Of a stretch of DNA of 64,000 nucleotides, positions 1-11,105 are shown piece by piece. The DNA is taken from positions 622,501 through 686,500 of the forward strand of contig OX419761.1 of assembly GCA_948567375.1 (NCBI GenBank). Direction: 5' to 3'. Within the stretch, counting starts at the first letter, position 1. Each line of letters begins with the position of its first letter. The notes under the pieces were generated by a model. That model had not been told where the DNA came from. It saw only the letters and a list, made by a program, of their open reading frames with translations, and did not search any database. Origin of the DNA: Lunularia cruciata. Taxonomy: Eukaryota > Streptophyta > Marchantiopsida > Lunulariales > Lunulariaceae. The position numbers and the translations under genes were made by a program.

Positions 1-1661
1 GCCAGCCGACAACTTTCAGTTTCTGAAAAGAACTATTCGACGACTAAAAGAGAAGCACTTGGAATGGTGTATGCCTGCAATAAATTTCATCATTATTTGT
101 TGGTGTATGAGTTTGTCTTCTATGTTGACCATTACGCATTGCAACATTTGGTCAAGAAGGCAGATTTATCGGGACAAATTGCAAGATGGATCTTATTGTT
201 ACAAGAGTTCACGTATACTGTACAAGTAAGGAAGGGAGCTTCGCATTCGAATGCGGACTTCCTGTCCAGGTTAGAAACTCAAGACCAGGAGTGGGAAATT
301 GACGATCGGTTCCCTGACAAAGAGTTGTATCACTTATCAGCAATGCGAAGTACGAGGTATGCAGCTGAATATAATTATCTGAATACTCTCCATTGTCTTG
401 AGGGGATGGACCCGGAACAGTGGGCAGTCTTTCTCAAGAAAATGGGGCCGTACCAGCTTAAACACAACATTTTATTTAAGATGGGCAAAGACAAAGTACT
501 TTGGCGATGCTTGGAGTCATATGAAGTAGGTGGAGTGATTGAATCTTTATACTTCGAAGCATCGGGAGGACACTATTCTCTGAAGAATACTGTAAAGAAA
601 ATCCTTTCGGCAGGGTATTGGTGGCCTACAATGTACAAAGATGTACATGCTCATATCTGAAGCTGTGATGCTTGTCAGAGAATGGGGAAGCCGACGGCTA
701 CTTCTCAATGGCCTTTGAGACCAATTTTGCCTTTGGCCCCATTTGAGAAATGGGGGATTGATTTTGTGGGTCCCATTCAACCAGTGACCCGAGTCACAAG
801 AAAGCAATACATTTTGGTTTGCACTGACTATGCTACCAAGATGGTCGAAGCGGAAGCAACTCGCAGAGATGATGCTGAAACTGTGGCAAAATTCTTCTTT
901 CGAAACATCATCCCCCAATATGGGTGTCCTTTGGAATTGGTTAGTGACCGAGGAACACATTTTTTGAACTCTATAATGGAGGCATTAACCAAGTACTTTC
1001 AGATTAAACATCGGAAGACGACTCCTTATAACCCAAAAGCAAATGGCTTAACGGAAAAAGCAAATGGGTTACTTTGTAAAATTTTGAATAAGGTGACTGT
1101 CAATTATGCCTATGATTGGGATACAAAATTACTAGCCGCGTTGTGGGCATATCAAACGATAGAGAAGATTACAACCAAACAAACTCCATACTTCTTGAAA
1201 TATGGCTTGCATCCCATATTGCCAGTTGAATTTGAAGTTCCGACATATCGGGTTCTTTGCGAAGAACAAATGTCGGAAGAAGAAAGTCAGGATCTTCGGA
1301 TTCATCAACTGATGTGGTAAGAAGAGAAACAAGACGATGCAATGCAAACCACAAAAGAAGTACAAGCACAGACAAAAGTAAGGCACAATAAGAAAATCAA
1401 GCCTATGACTGTACAAGAAGGGGATTTGGTTTTGTTATATGACAATCGCCAAATATTTTTTCCAGGAAAGTTGCATTTGAGATGGATGGGTCCCTATCAA
1501 GTTCTTCATCTTTACAAAAAAAGGTCCATGTAGCTCATAGACTTGGAAGGTAATCCTTTTGCCACTCGAGTAAACGAGTGGAGAGTTCGGAGATATTGGA
1601 CCATAGACTCGGAAGTTTCTAAAGCACCCAAGGTCTATGTTTGCAGGGACCCTCACATTTG
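1..1661 (+). pseudogene. E1: Ty3/gypsy pol 3' part (RNase H end and integrase), giant-LTR family
   Basis: This is the tail of a retroelement polyprotein that enters from the left edge. RNase H comes first: residues around 61-300 carry the VDHYAL and NADFLSR motifs that hold the third and fourth catalytic acids. Integrase follows with an HHCC zinc-binding region (GGHYSLKN to SCDACQR, 567-680) and a DDE core: IDFVGP near 760, SDRGTHF near 945, and the Glu of LTEKANG near 1052. The protein resembles plant Ty3 elements of the Athila/Tat side (WILLLQEF, YWWPTMYKD). Three stops break the frame: TGA at 658 where E3 reads CGG, TAA at 1318, and TAG near 1531. It is roughly 85-90% like the E3 copy at 62.0-63.7 kb by eye. 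It cannot make functional enzyme as it stands. Confidence 0.9.
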
Positions 1662-1673
1662 AGGGAGGGGGTA
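1658..1673 (+). other. Polypurine tract of E1
   Basis: The purine run TTTGAGGGAGGGGGTA sits directly before the LTR start and immediately after the integrase frame ends. The same tract stands before the LTR at 7631 and at 63723. It would prime plus-strand DNA synthesis and fixes the left border of the 3' LTR. Confidence 0.85.
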
Positions 1674-3681
1674 GGTGGTGCCCACATTTTTGTTTTTATT
1701 CAAAATAAAGGAGAAGAAGTGTATAGAGAAGTCGGATTGTGCCTGTATGGCCAACAAAGGCAAAGAAAAGAGTCTTCGGGATGAAACCCGAAGTAAAGTG
1801 ACTTTGGGTCATAAGGCAAAGTACTCAAAAATGCCTTGTCAGCATACAACCCGAAGTAAATTGTCTTTGTATTGGGGGGAGCTCAACCCGAGGCAAAGAC
1901 AGTCTAACAACCTTTCGTCGGGGCGAGAAATTCAAGAAGGGGTTGTTTAAAAACTGGCAGCTCATATGCGCGAAGGTTGATTGACAGTGACAGGTGCATG
2001 CCAGAGGTGTGATTTCTCGGTAGAAACTCAAAGTGACGGAAGACAAAGAAGCGCAACTCTATAAAAATCAAACTTGCAACAACAAAATGTCGAGTAATTT
2101 TCCTTCGCCGTTGAGAAGTCTTCTTGTAGGTGATCGGCGGAAGGGAAATGGAGTTGGAATTGTGTTAGTGCGCAAGGGAGAAGTCGTGAGAGTGAAATTC
2201 AAGAGAGAGTGAGAAGGTAGAAGAGATGGAAGGAGGGAAGAAGAACTCCGAATTTGCCGTGAGAAATCATGCAATTTGGAGGTTAGATGTAATAGCAAGG
2301 ATCGAAGTCTTGAGCTGACTTTGGATCACCTTTCTGGCATGGAACTGGAATGTAAGCTTTCTAGGATTCATGACAAAAATCATCAAGAGTAAGTGTCTCA
2401 ATGGACCCAAGGAAGAGGGGAAGAGAGGAAATCCGGCTCGCCGAACAAAGTCGGATTGGAGACTCGTACTCGGGAAGGAGGTAGGCTCGGAGCAGGGAGC
2501 CATGTTCTTGGGGAAGGGAGAGATAGCTCAAGAGACTCAGGAAGTGCGAGACGCTTTCTCTTTGAAGAGAACAAAGAATGGGTATAAGATTGAGAGTTAC
2601 AAGGATCCAGTGAAGAGAGGGATTGTGAGTGCTCTCATGGCAATCCTGAAGCCAAAGAGAACAACTTATGTAATGAAACACCAAGCGGTGTTCTTCCATA
2701 AATTGTTTGCAAGAGAGCCTATTAATTGGGCAAGGTGCTTCCATGGGAGGACAAGACAGATAGTGTGGAGTTTGCGGGATAAGTCGCCTCCACACTACAT
2801 CGTGCCGTTTGCAGCACATTTCTACCTCGGGTTGAATTTGCTCAATTTGGCGGAGCGAAGCAGAATGGTGTCTCATTTCCATCCCGACTTGAGAAGAGAT
2901 GTCGACGTGGAGGAACAACAGTACATTCTCCTAATCCGAAGCACTAATGAATACTACATGAAGACGGGTAAGAGCGTGGAGATAGAAGCGAGCACTCCGA
3001 AATCAAAGAAGAGAGGTCCGCAAGGTGAAGCCAAAGAAAGCAAGAAACCTTGGAAGATGCAGAGAAGTAATCCAAGGCGAGGTATGGTGGTGATTGAGTT
3101 GGAGGATGAAGACTCAGAAGGAGACGCCGAGCTCAAAATGGAAGACTCGGAACACAAGGAGGAGCCGGAGCTGACGTTGCAGAGTGGAGATACGAGCATT
3201 AATAGTGATGAAGGGGGAGAGATGACATCGGTGCCGATGGCGGACGAATATGTAGAAGAAGTGCAAGCTGAGTTGGAATCCAAAGACAACACACCGTTGG
3301 AAGACGAAGTAATTGTGCCTGAGGAAAAGAAGATCGCAGTACAACAAGGAGTACGTAGTGGAGGGGTGGAACACAATTCTGAGGCAAAGTCATTTTGCAG
3401 TGAAGTGCCGTTTTTGGGAGAGCCTGAATCATCACAATCAAGATTGTTTGGAAAGAATTGAAGGATTTGTGATTAAGAAGTGTGAATTTGTGACTGGACT
3501 GCGAGTCAGTGCTTGTTACTCTCTTCTGGGTATGGTTTCTACCTGAGAGATTAAAGACGCAACCAAGAAGAACTAAAATTGTTACTTTGCTTTGTATTTG
3601 ACCAATTCTGACTTGTATCTCTATGGGAACAAACTTTACTTACTTGATTACCGCAAAAGTGATATTTGCCGAGTTGTCACA
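1674..3681 (+). mobile_element. E1 3' LTR, giant-LTR family, internally deleted
   Basis: The LTR starts GGTGGTGCCCACA (first base T to G compared with relatives) right after the polypurine tract and ends GAGTTGTCACA. It is 2.0 kb against about 3.8 kb in intact relatives, because about 1.7 kb encoding the coiled-coil half of the LTR ORF is deleted near 3355. After the end, about 20 bases of the terminus (ATTGATATTTGCCGAGTTGTCA) are repeated before DNMT copy 3 resumes at 3702. A TATA box (CTATAAAAATC, about 2059) lies just before the ORF start. Confidence 0.85.
2087..3461 (+). pseudogene. LTR-encoded ORF (E1 copy), coiled-coil half deleted
   Basis: The frame starts at the ATG at 2087 (MSSNFPSPL), 28 nt after the TATA box. 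It shifts by one inserted T near 2193, then is open from 2370 to 3461. I do not recognise the family. The N-terminal half is a conserved globular block with the motifs ITFLAWNWNVSF, NGYKIESYKDP, TTYVMKHQAVFFHKLF, INWARCFHGRTRQ and PPHYIVPFAAHFYLGLNLL, then an acidic, Lys/Glu-rich linker. The coiled-coil half seen in other copies is deleted and the reading frame runs into LTR 3' sequence, adding about 35 unrelated residues. Weak resemblance in layout to Athila-associated plant transposon proteins is a guess. It is not a host gene: it lies wholly inside an LTR and is repeated at least seven times in the window. Confidence 0.75.
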
Positions 3682-3701
3682 ATTGATATTTGCCGAGTTG
3701 T

Positions 3702-4829
3702 CAGCCTAGAGCCGCATTTCCCACGCTCATGAGTTTCCCAGGCTCTCATGCTTTTCAAGAGGGAGGACCAGGACTTGTTGGGACTCACAATAACAACAAT
3801 TGATGGAGCCCAACACTAATGAGAGAGAGCGGGCGATGGGTTTTTGCACCGGTGTTACCACTATTCTAGCAGTGTCAGAGGCATCCAAGCATCTGGTGTT
3901 AGGTCAGGCTATGGACCTAAACTGTTTGACCTAGATTGTGAACCTTGGCTTGGTAGAGTAGCGTAGGATGCGCTTGATAGGCATCACTACTCATACACTT
4001 GTGAGCCTTGTGCCTATCGAGATGATTCAGGCACATGCTAGGGGCGATGGACCAAGTGGATATGGTATTCTTAAGACACATCTAGTAGCTACTAGGGAGA
4101 GTGGTCTACTTGGAGTCTATCTAGGTGAGCATGGGCTACTTGGATTACACCCTTGGTCCACTTGGGATGCAACTAGAGGACGCGTGGAGCTTGCAGCTAG
4201 AGTGGAGGGAGTTTTTCACACAGAGGTTGGGACCTCTAGTGGGTCCCAACCTCTGTGTGGGACCTCTACTGGGTAAGCTTGGGTCCAAGATCTGGCTCCC
4301 AAGTATCCTTTGTAACTATAGCAATAGTATCATGACACAATTGCTCGGAAGGGCCCAGTATAGCAGGCAGTCAATACGTCTTCCACTCCTACTACAGTTA
4401 CAGAGGATAATTGGGAGCCAGATCTTGGACCCAAGCTTACTGGAGAGGAGAGACGGAGGGTTTGGAGGTTCTTGAGGAGCCACACGAGTTATTTTGCTTC
4501 AGTATGAACGATTGAGCTGACTAGCAATACACCAATTTTCCGATATCCTTATCATTATAGTGACATGGAGAGGACATTGTGGTGACCTTTTTGAGGCAAG
4601 TTTGGTGGAGATTTCACATGGAGAGTATGCATGAGCAATAGTGATGTCAGCCAAGAAGGATATGCATGCAACTACACAAATAGGCAGATGTGTGGAGATT
4701 CCCATCCTATCAACCGATAGACCAGGGCTGATCGGTATGCCATGCCTACATTGGAGGAGATTTTTGATGTGATTAGGCATGCAAAGGTCTTTAGTACTTT
4801 GGATCTTTGAGCAGGATATCATTAGTTGC
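3702..4829 (+). pseudogene. DNMT-family copy 3, left part: methyltransferase C-terminus, linker, RT start
   Basis: The sequence matches copy 1 from about 22977 onward: the last part of the methyltransferase (motif GFCTGVTT, then VLGQAMDLN, corresponding to motifs IX-X), the linker, a TAG at the same place as the TAG at 23557, and then the reverse-transcriptase fingers up to GYH*L. Stops and frameshifts are frequent (TAG after LNCLT, TAG after LGLVE). At the position of copy 1's TGA (23032) this copy reads CAA. The copy is split at 4829 by element E2 and resumes at 17258, where the next RT residues (LPIREEDKSK) complete the YHQLPI motif. It is decayed and not functional. Confidence 0.85.
4273..4440. 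repeat. Inverted repeat, arms about 42 bp, inside copy 3
   Basis: Bases 4273-4315 are the reverse complement of 4396-4440 with one or two mismatches; both contain the AAGCTTGGGTCCAAGATC stretch or its complement. Copy 1 lacks the left arm and carries only the right-arm sequence at about 23592-23635. The left arm is therefore an extra inverted copy made in this lineage, with loss or scrambling of some local sequence. Confidence 0.8.
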
Positions 4830-7293
4830 TGTGGTGCCTACATTTTTTTTTTCCAAAATAAAGGAGAAGAAGTGTATAGAGAAGTCGGATTGCGCCTGTA
4901 TGGCCAAAGAAGGCAAAGAAAAGAGTCTTTGGGATGAAACCCAAAGTAAAGTGACTTTGGGTCATAAGGCAAAGTACTCGGAAATGCCATCTCAACATAC
5001 AACCCGAAGTAAATGGTCTTTGTATCGGGGGAGCTCAATCCAAGGCGAAGACGGTCTAACAACCTTTCGTTGGGGCAAGAAATCCAAGAAGGGACCATTT
5101 AAAAACTGGCGGCCCATACGTGTGAAGGTTGATTGACAGTGACAGGTGCATGCCAGAGGTGTGATTTCTTGGAAGAAACTCAAAGTGATGAACGACAAAG
5201 GAGCGCAACTCTATAAAAATCAAACTTGCAACAACGAAATGTTGAGTAATTTTCCTTTGCCGTTGAGAAGTCGTCTTGCAGGTGATTGGGGGAAGGGAAA
5301 TAGAGTTGGAATCATATTAGTGCACAAGGGAGAAGTCGCGAGAGTGAAATCAAGAGAGAGTGAGAAAGTAGAAGAGATGGGAGGAGGAAAGAAGAACTCC
5401 GAATTTGTGAGAAATCATGCGATTCGGAGGTTAGACATAATAGCGAGGATCAAAGTCTTGAGCCGACTTCGGATCACATTTCTGGCATGGAATTGGAATG
5501 TAAGCTTTCTAGGATTCATGACAGAAATCATCGAGAGTAAGTGTCTCGATGGACCCAAAGAAGAAGGGAAGAGAGGAAATCCGGCTCGCTGGACAGAGTC
5601 GGATTGGAGACTCATACTCGAGAAGGAGGCAGGCTCGAAAGTAGGGAGCCACGTTCTTGGGGAAAGGAAAGATAGCTCAGGAGACTCAGGAGGTGAGAGA
5701 TGCTTTCTTTTTGAAGAGAACAAAGAATGGGTATAAGGTTGAGAGTTACAAGAATCCAATGGAGAGAGGGCTCATGAGTGCTCTCATGGCAATCTTGAAG
5801 CCCGAGAGAACAACTTATGTGATGAAACACCAAGCAGTGTTCTTCCATAAGTTGTTTGCAGGAGAACCTATTAATTGGGCAAGCTGCTTCCATGGGAGGA
5901 CGAGACAGATGGTGTGGAATTTGTAGGATAAGTCCCCTCCACACTACATCGTGCCGTTTGCAGCACATTTCTACCCGGGGTTGAATTTGCTCAATTTGGC
6001 GGAGCAAAACAGAATGGTGTCTTACTTCCATCCCGACTTGAGAAGAGAAGTCAACGTGGAGGAATAGTAGTACATTCTTCAAATCTAGAGCACAGATGAG
6101 TACTACACAAAGACGGGTAAGAGCATGGAGATACAAGCGAGTACTCCAATGACAAAGAAGAGGGGTCGGCAAGGTGGAGCCGAAGACATCAAGAAACCTC
6201 GGAAGGCGCAGAGAGGCAACCCGAGGTGAGGTATGGTGGTGATTGAGTCAGACGATGAAGACTCAAAAGGAGATGCCGTGCTCAAAACTGAAGACTCAGA
6301 ACACGAGGAGGAGCTAGAGCTAATGCTGCAGAGTGGAGATACGAGCAGCGATAGTGATGAAGGGGGGAGAGATGACATCGGTACCGGCGGCTGACGAATA
6401 TGAAGAAGAAGAAGTGCAAGCGGAGATGGAGGCCAAAGACAACGCACAGTTGGAAGACAAAGTAACTGTACCCAAAGAAAAGAAGATTGTAGTACAGCGA
6501 GGAGTTTGCTCAAGACGTAAGGCAAAGTGTGAAGCAAGGCCAAGTAAAGCAAAGGAAGAGGTAGGAGAAAGCTCGGGAAGTGAGCCGTCAATTATGATAT
6601 GAAGACTGCAGAGGAGAAGGCGAGTATCAAGTGAAGAAGAGGTAAGGAAGGAGATTTCTATGCAGGAAGAAGTAGTTGCGAGTGAGGGAGTGGAATACCT
6701 GCAAGAAATTGTGTGCCCATTGTTGGTGAAGTTGGAGCATAAGAAGAGGGAGATGCAGTCGACTTGTCTAGAGGTAAAGACTGTATTGCAGGTGTTGGCA
6801 AGATTAGAAGAAGAAAACTTGGAGTTGAAGAAGAGTATAACCCGAGGTGAGGAGGAAAGGGAAGTACTGCAAGTGGAGGCAGTAGAGAGAAGTCAGGTAA
6901 TTGAAGATCTGAAGAGAGAAGTGAGTTATCGAGAAGATCTTGTTAAGAAGAGTGACATAGCAAGGGAGGGACAAGTAGCGGAATACGAGATCTTGAAGTA
7001 GCAGTTTGCTGATTCACGACTAGAAATTATCCATGCTATGGCAAGGGTAGCAGAGAAAGAGCAAGAGCTCGATAGAGTGTTGGAGAGTGTGGAAGAGAAG
7101 AGACAAGTGTTGCAACGGGAGTTGAAAGTGAGATATAGAGAAGAGGAACGATTACGATAGTTACTTCGTTATCAAGAGGAGAAGGTTGTACAAAAGGAGA
7201 AAGAAAAGGAGACGGTGAAAGCTGAGTTCAAAGCGGAGTTGGCGATGTACAGGGAGGACTGGCTTGCAGATCAAGAGCGAGAGAGGAAGATGA
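4830..7293 (+). mobile_element. E2 5' LTR (3' end missing)
   Basis: It begins TGTGGTGCCTACA. U3 carries repeated motifs of the CCCAAAGTAAAGTGACTTTGGG type and a TATA box (CTCTATAAAAATC, about 5209-5221). The ORF starts at 5239. The LTR stops abruptly near 7293, where an AGATG microhomology joins it to the integrase tail. Confidence 0.85.
5239..7293 (+). pseudogene. LTR-encoded ORF (E2 5' LTR copy)
   Basis: ATG at 5239 (MLSNFPLPL) starts 20-30 nt after the TATA box. The first frame runs to 5736. A one-base insertion near 5640 (shared with the 3' LTR) moves the remainder to another frame (5657-5926 and beyond). Stops include TAG near 5926, a double TAG near 6066 and TGA near 6229. The C-terminal half is a long coiled coil (6660-7001 and on): heptad-like Glu/Lys/Leu/Arg-rich sequence with motifs such as RLEEENLELKKS and EDLKREVSYRED. 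Family unknown. It is most likely a structural or accessory protein of the retroelement, by position only. Confidence 0.75.
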
Positions 7294-7618
7294 GATGCAA
7301 TGCAAACCACAAAAGAAGTACAAGCACAAAGGAAAGGCATGCACGATAAGAGAATCAAGCCTGTAGCTGTACGAGAAGGGGATTTGGTTTTGTTATATGA
7401 CAATCGCCAAATATTTTTCCAAGCAAGTTGCATTTGAGATGGATGGGTTCCTATCAAGTTCTTCATCTTTACGACAATGGGTCCATGCAGCTCGTAGACT
7501 TGGAAGGTAATCCTTTTGCCACTCGAGTAAACAGGTGGAGAGTTTGGAGATATTGGACCATAGACTCGGAAGTTTCTAAAACACCCGAGGTCTATGTTTG
7601 CAAGGACGCTCAAATTTG
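7294..7618 (+). pseudogene. Integrase C-terminal remnant of E2
   Basis: This short segment encodes the last about 105 residues of the giant-LTR family integrase. Motifs HLRWMGSYQVLHLY and NPFATRVNRWRV match E1 (about 1480-1600) and E3 (about 63530-63640). It ends at the same TGA just before the polypurine tract. Everything upstream in pol is deleted. Confidence 0.85.
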
Positions 7619-7630
7619 AGGGAGGGGGTA
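7615..7630 (+). other. Polypurine tract of E2
   Basis: TTTGAGGGAGGGGGTA lies directly before TGTGGTGCCCACA at 7631, as in E1 and E3. Confidence 0.85.
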
Positions 7631-8044
7631 TGTGGTGCCCACATTTTTTGTTTGTTTCCAAAATAAAGGAGAAGAAGTATATAGAGAAGTCGGATTGCAC
7701 CTGTATGGCCAAAGAAGGTGAAGAAAAGAGTCTTCGGGATGAAACCCAAAGTAAAGTGACTTTGGGTCATAAGGCGAAGTACTCAGAAATGCTGTCTCAA
7801 CATACAACCCAAAGTAAATGGTCCTCGTATTGAGGGGAGCTCAATCCGAGGCGAAGACAGTCTAACAACCTTTTGTCGAGGCAAGAAATTCAAGAAGAGA
7901 CCGTTTAAAAACTGGCGGCCTATATGTGCGAAGGTTGATTGACAGTGATAGGTGCATGCCGGAGGTGTGATTTCTTGGTAGAAACTCAAAGTGACGAAAG
8001 ACGAAGAAGCACAACTCTATAAAAAATGAACTTGCAACGACAAA

Positions 8045-9066
8045 ATGTTGAGTAATTTTCCTTTGCCATTGAGAAGTAGTCTTGCAGGTGATCGGAGGAA
8101 GGGAAATAGAGTTGGAATCGTGTTAGTGCGCAAGGGAGAAATCGCGAGAGTGAAATCAAGAGAGAGTGAGAAAGTAGAAGAGATGGGAGGAGGAAAGAAG
8201 AACTCTGAATTTGCAATGAGAAATCATGCAATTCGGAGGTTAGATGTAGTAGCAAGGATCGAAGTCTTGAGCCGACTTCGGATCACATTTCTGGCATGGA
8301 ATTGGAATGTAAGCTTTCCAAGATTCATGACAAAAATCATCAAGAGTAAGTGTCTTGATGGACCTGAGGAAGAAGGGAAGAGAGGAAATCCGGCTCGTTG
8401 GACAGAGTCGGATTGGAGACTCATACTCAGGAAGGAGGTAGGCTCAAAAGCAGGGAGCCACATTCTTGGGAAAGGGAGAGATAGCTCAGGAGACTCAGGA
8501 GGTGAGAGATGCTTTCTCTTCAAAGAGAACGAAGAATGGGTATAAGGTTGAGAGTTACAAGGATCCAGTGAAGAGAGGGATCGTGAGTGCTCTCATGGCA
8601 ATCTTGAAGCCGGAGAGAACAACTTATGTGATGAAACACCAAGCGGTGTTCTTCCATAAGTTGTTTGCATGAGAACCTATTAATTGGGCGAGGTGCTTCC
8701 ATGGGAGGACGAGACAGATGGTGTGGAATTTGTGGGATAAGTCGCCTCCACACTACATTGTGCCGTTTGCAGCACATTTCTACCTCAGGTCGAATTTGCT
8801 CAATTTGGCGGAGCGAAACAGAATGGTGTCTCACTTCCATCCCGACTTGAGAAGAGAAGTCGACGTGGAGGAACAACAGTACATTCTTCAAATCCAGAAG
8901 AGGAGAGGAGCCTGAGCTAATGCTGCAGAGCGGAGATACGAGCAACAATAGTGATGAAGGGGAAGAGATGACATTGGTACCGGCGGCTGACGAATACGAA
9001 GAAGAAGAAGTGCAAGCCGAGATGGAGGCCAAAGACAATGCACAGTTGGAACACGAAGAAACTGTA
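8045..9066 (+). pseudogene. LTR-encoded ORF (E2 3' LTR), N-terminal part
   Basis: ATG at 8045 (MLSNFPLPL) follows the TATA box (CTCTATAAAAAATG, about 8016-8029). The conserved N-terminal block is present but in two frames owing to the shared one-base insertion near 8446, with a TGA at about 8670 in the HKLFA region. A deletion near 8897 joins the block to the acidic linker (LMLQSGDTSN). The chromovirus interrupts the frame at 9067 and the remainder resumes at 15119. Confidence 0.75.
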
Positions 9067-9532
9067 TGTAATTCTCTGAGGACAAGAGAAGAGAGAAAAC
9101 ACAAATTGCACACTCAAACATTCGATGCCCCAAGGGAGCACCTTCTCTTTATTATATAGACAAAGAGGATCTCCTCCAAGGAAGCTCCACCATAGGATTA
9201 GGGACACATATAGGTGACATGTCAGCAAGCTCCACCCTTGGATTACTTACTTGGATGGGTGACCTGTCTGGTCTAGGTCCTATCTGGTTGGTCAAACAAG
9301 CTTTGACCGGAGGGAATCTTTTAGGGAATCTTCTTGTAGGAATCTCGGAATCACGTGAGTAAGGTACTGTTGGAAAGGTCTCGACGAGACAAAGCAAGGG
9401 GGAGGGAAGGCCAGCCTTTCCTTTGTTGGGGGGGGGGGGGGGCGGGAATCTGCACATCATGTATAACATCATTCTAGAAGTTACCAAACCAAATTTCACA
9501 TCTAGATCATATGGCTAACCCTTGGTATTACA
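9067..9532 (-). mobile_element. Chromovirus 3' LTR
   Basis: On the minus strand it runs TGTAATACCAAGGG to a degenerate ...GAATTACA, 466 bp. It contains a run of about 14 C on the minus strand (G on plus, near 9427), longer than in the 5' LTR. Confidence 0.92.
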
Positions 9533-9548
9533 GACCTCCCTCCTTTTA
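9533..9548 (-). other. Chromovirus polypurine tract
   Basis: On the minus strand AAAAGGAGGGAGGTC abuts the 3' LTR start (TGTAATACC). It is purine-rich as expected for the plus-strand primer. Confidence 0.85.
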
Positions 9549-11090
9549 AGACGCAACGTCCTTGTTGCGCAATTGTTGCTCAAATGCTTGTACCAACACC
9601 GGTGCATGTGCCAAATTGGCAGCGGGTTCCCAGGTTGCTTCATAGAGGGGGTAACCTTTCCATTGTACTAGATATTCCACCTGCGGATGGCGAGTACCAC
9701 GCATGCGTTTTTGGAGAATCCGCTCCACTTCATATTCCTCTGTGCCATCTATGAGTGTTGGACAAGGTTGAATGTCCTGTGTGGAAGGACCTTGGCCTGA
9801 TTGGGGAGCATATCTGCGTAGTAAGGAGACATGGAACACTGGATGGATCTTCATGTATAGTGGTAGCTCAAGGTGATAGGCCATAGCGCCGATGCGACGA
9901 AGAATTGAGAAAGGCCCAATAAAACGAGGTCTGAGCTTACGAGATCCAACTAATGTGAGGTTGGTTGTCAATAGCTACACTTGATCCCCAACATTGAACT
10001 CCATGTGCCGACAATGTGCATCAGCATACTACTTTTGTCAATTTTGTGCAATTTGTAACCTATGGTTGGCGCTCTCCACACCTTGTTGGATTCTAGAAAC
10101 AAATGTGTTGACTGCATCAACCTTGGTAGTCACTAGACGGATCTTCATCAAGCTTGAAGGTGTGAAGGGATGCTCACCATACATGAGGAAGAACGGAGTG
10201 ACCTGGGTGGAGGCATTCACTGAATTGTTGTAAGCAAATTCCACCAACGGTAGTAGGGTGTCCCACCTCTCTTGCTCTTCTAAGGTGAAGCCGCGTAACA
10301 TGTCTTCAATCGTGCAATTAGCCCGCTCTGTTTGGCCATCTGTTTGTGGGTGGTAAGCTGTAGACATGGCCAACTTGGTTTTGAAGAAACCAAAGAGTGT
10401 TTGCCAAAACAAACTGGTGAATTGGGTGCCTCTATCGGTGATGAGTACTCTAGACAAGCCATGGTGAGCAAAGATTGCATCTAAGTATAGTTGAGCTAGT
10501 TGTGGAGCGGTCACCTCCTTGGTGGTAGGGCATACATGAATCATTTTGCTGAGCCGGTCCACAAAGACCACAATGGAGTCAAACCCTAAGGTGGTCTTGG
10601 GTAATTTGCAGACTAGATCCATACTCACTTGTTCCCAACGTTGGGTAGGAGCGGAGAGAGGTTGAAGGAGCCCTGCAGGAGCTTGATTAGAAGCTTTGTT
10701 CTATTGACAAAGTAGGCAGCTACGCACATAGTCCATCATGTTGTTGCTCATCTTGGGCCAATAGTAATGGCGCTTGATTGCATCCAAGGTCTTGTCTACT
10801 CCGACATGAGCTGCAATGGCCGAATCATGACATTCCGCTAGAATGGTGGTGCGTAAGTCTGGGACATTTGGGATCCACAATCTACCATCCCAAAAGGTGA
10901 GTCCTTGGGTGCTGGTGACACCTTTGGATGATTGCGCTTCTACAATCTGTAGATCAGTTTTTGTAGCAGCTAGAATCTCTTGCCAGAATTCAGGGTTAAT
11001 CTTAACCTCTGCCACCAAGTTGTTGGCCATTGGCATACGGGTGAATGCATCTGCCAGTTGTTTCTTACCTTCCACGCAGGTGATTGTCAT
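9546..11090 (-). pseudogene. Chromovirus integrase with C-terminal chromodomain
   Basis: The zinc-binding part comes first (AAHVGVDKTLDAIKRHYYW then SCLLCQ, about 10700-10850). The DDE core follows: VSMDLVCKLP near 10620, ITDRGTQF near 10440, and the Glu of GQTERANC near 10320. The C-terminal frame 9971-9546 has a GPF-type segment (LRPRFIGPFSILRRIG) and a chromodomain with YEVERIL, YLVQWKGYP and ATWEP. In chromoviruses such a domain is thought to bind modified histone H3 and direct insertion to heterochromatin. Stops at about 10700 and 9974, plus frame changes, break the protein. Confidence 0.92.
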
Positions 11091-11105
11091 GTTGAAGCGT
11101 TGTCG

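Noticed and set aside
2370-3461. A 363-codon open frame that could be called a host gene
   Set aside because: It lies wholly inside an LTR bounded by a polypurine tract and GTTGTCACA, and its sequence recurs in at least six other LTRs in the window. Its C-terminus comes from a deletion junction.
4125-4475. 116-codon ORF in copy 3
   Set aside because: It runs in the wrong frame across the linker and the inverted repeat, and the corresponding frame in copy 1 (23378-23671) is a shadow of the polyprotein frame.
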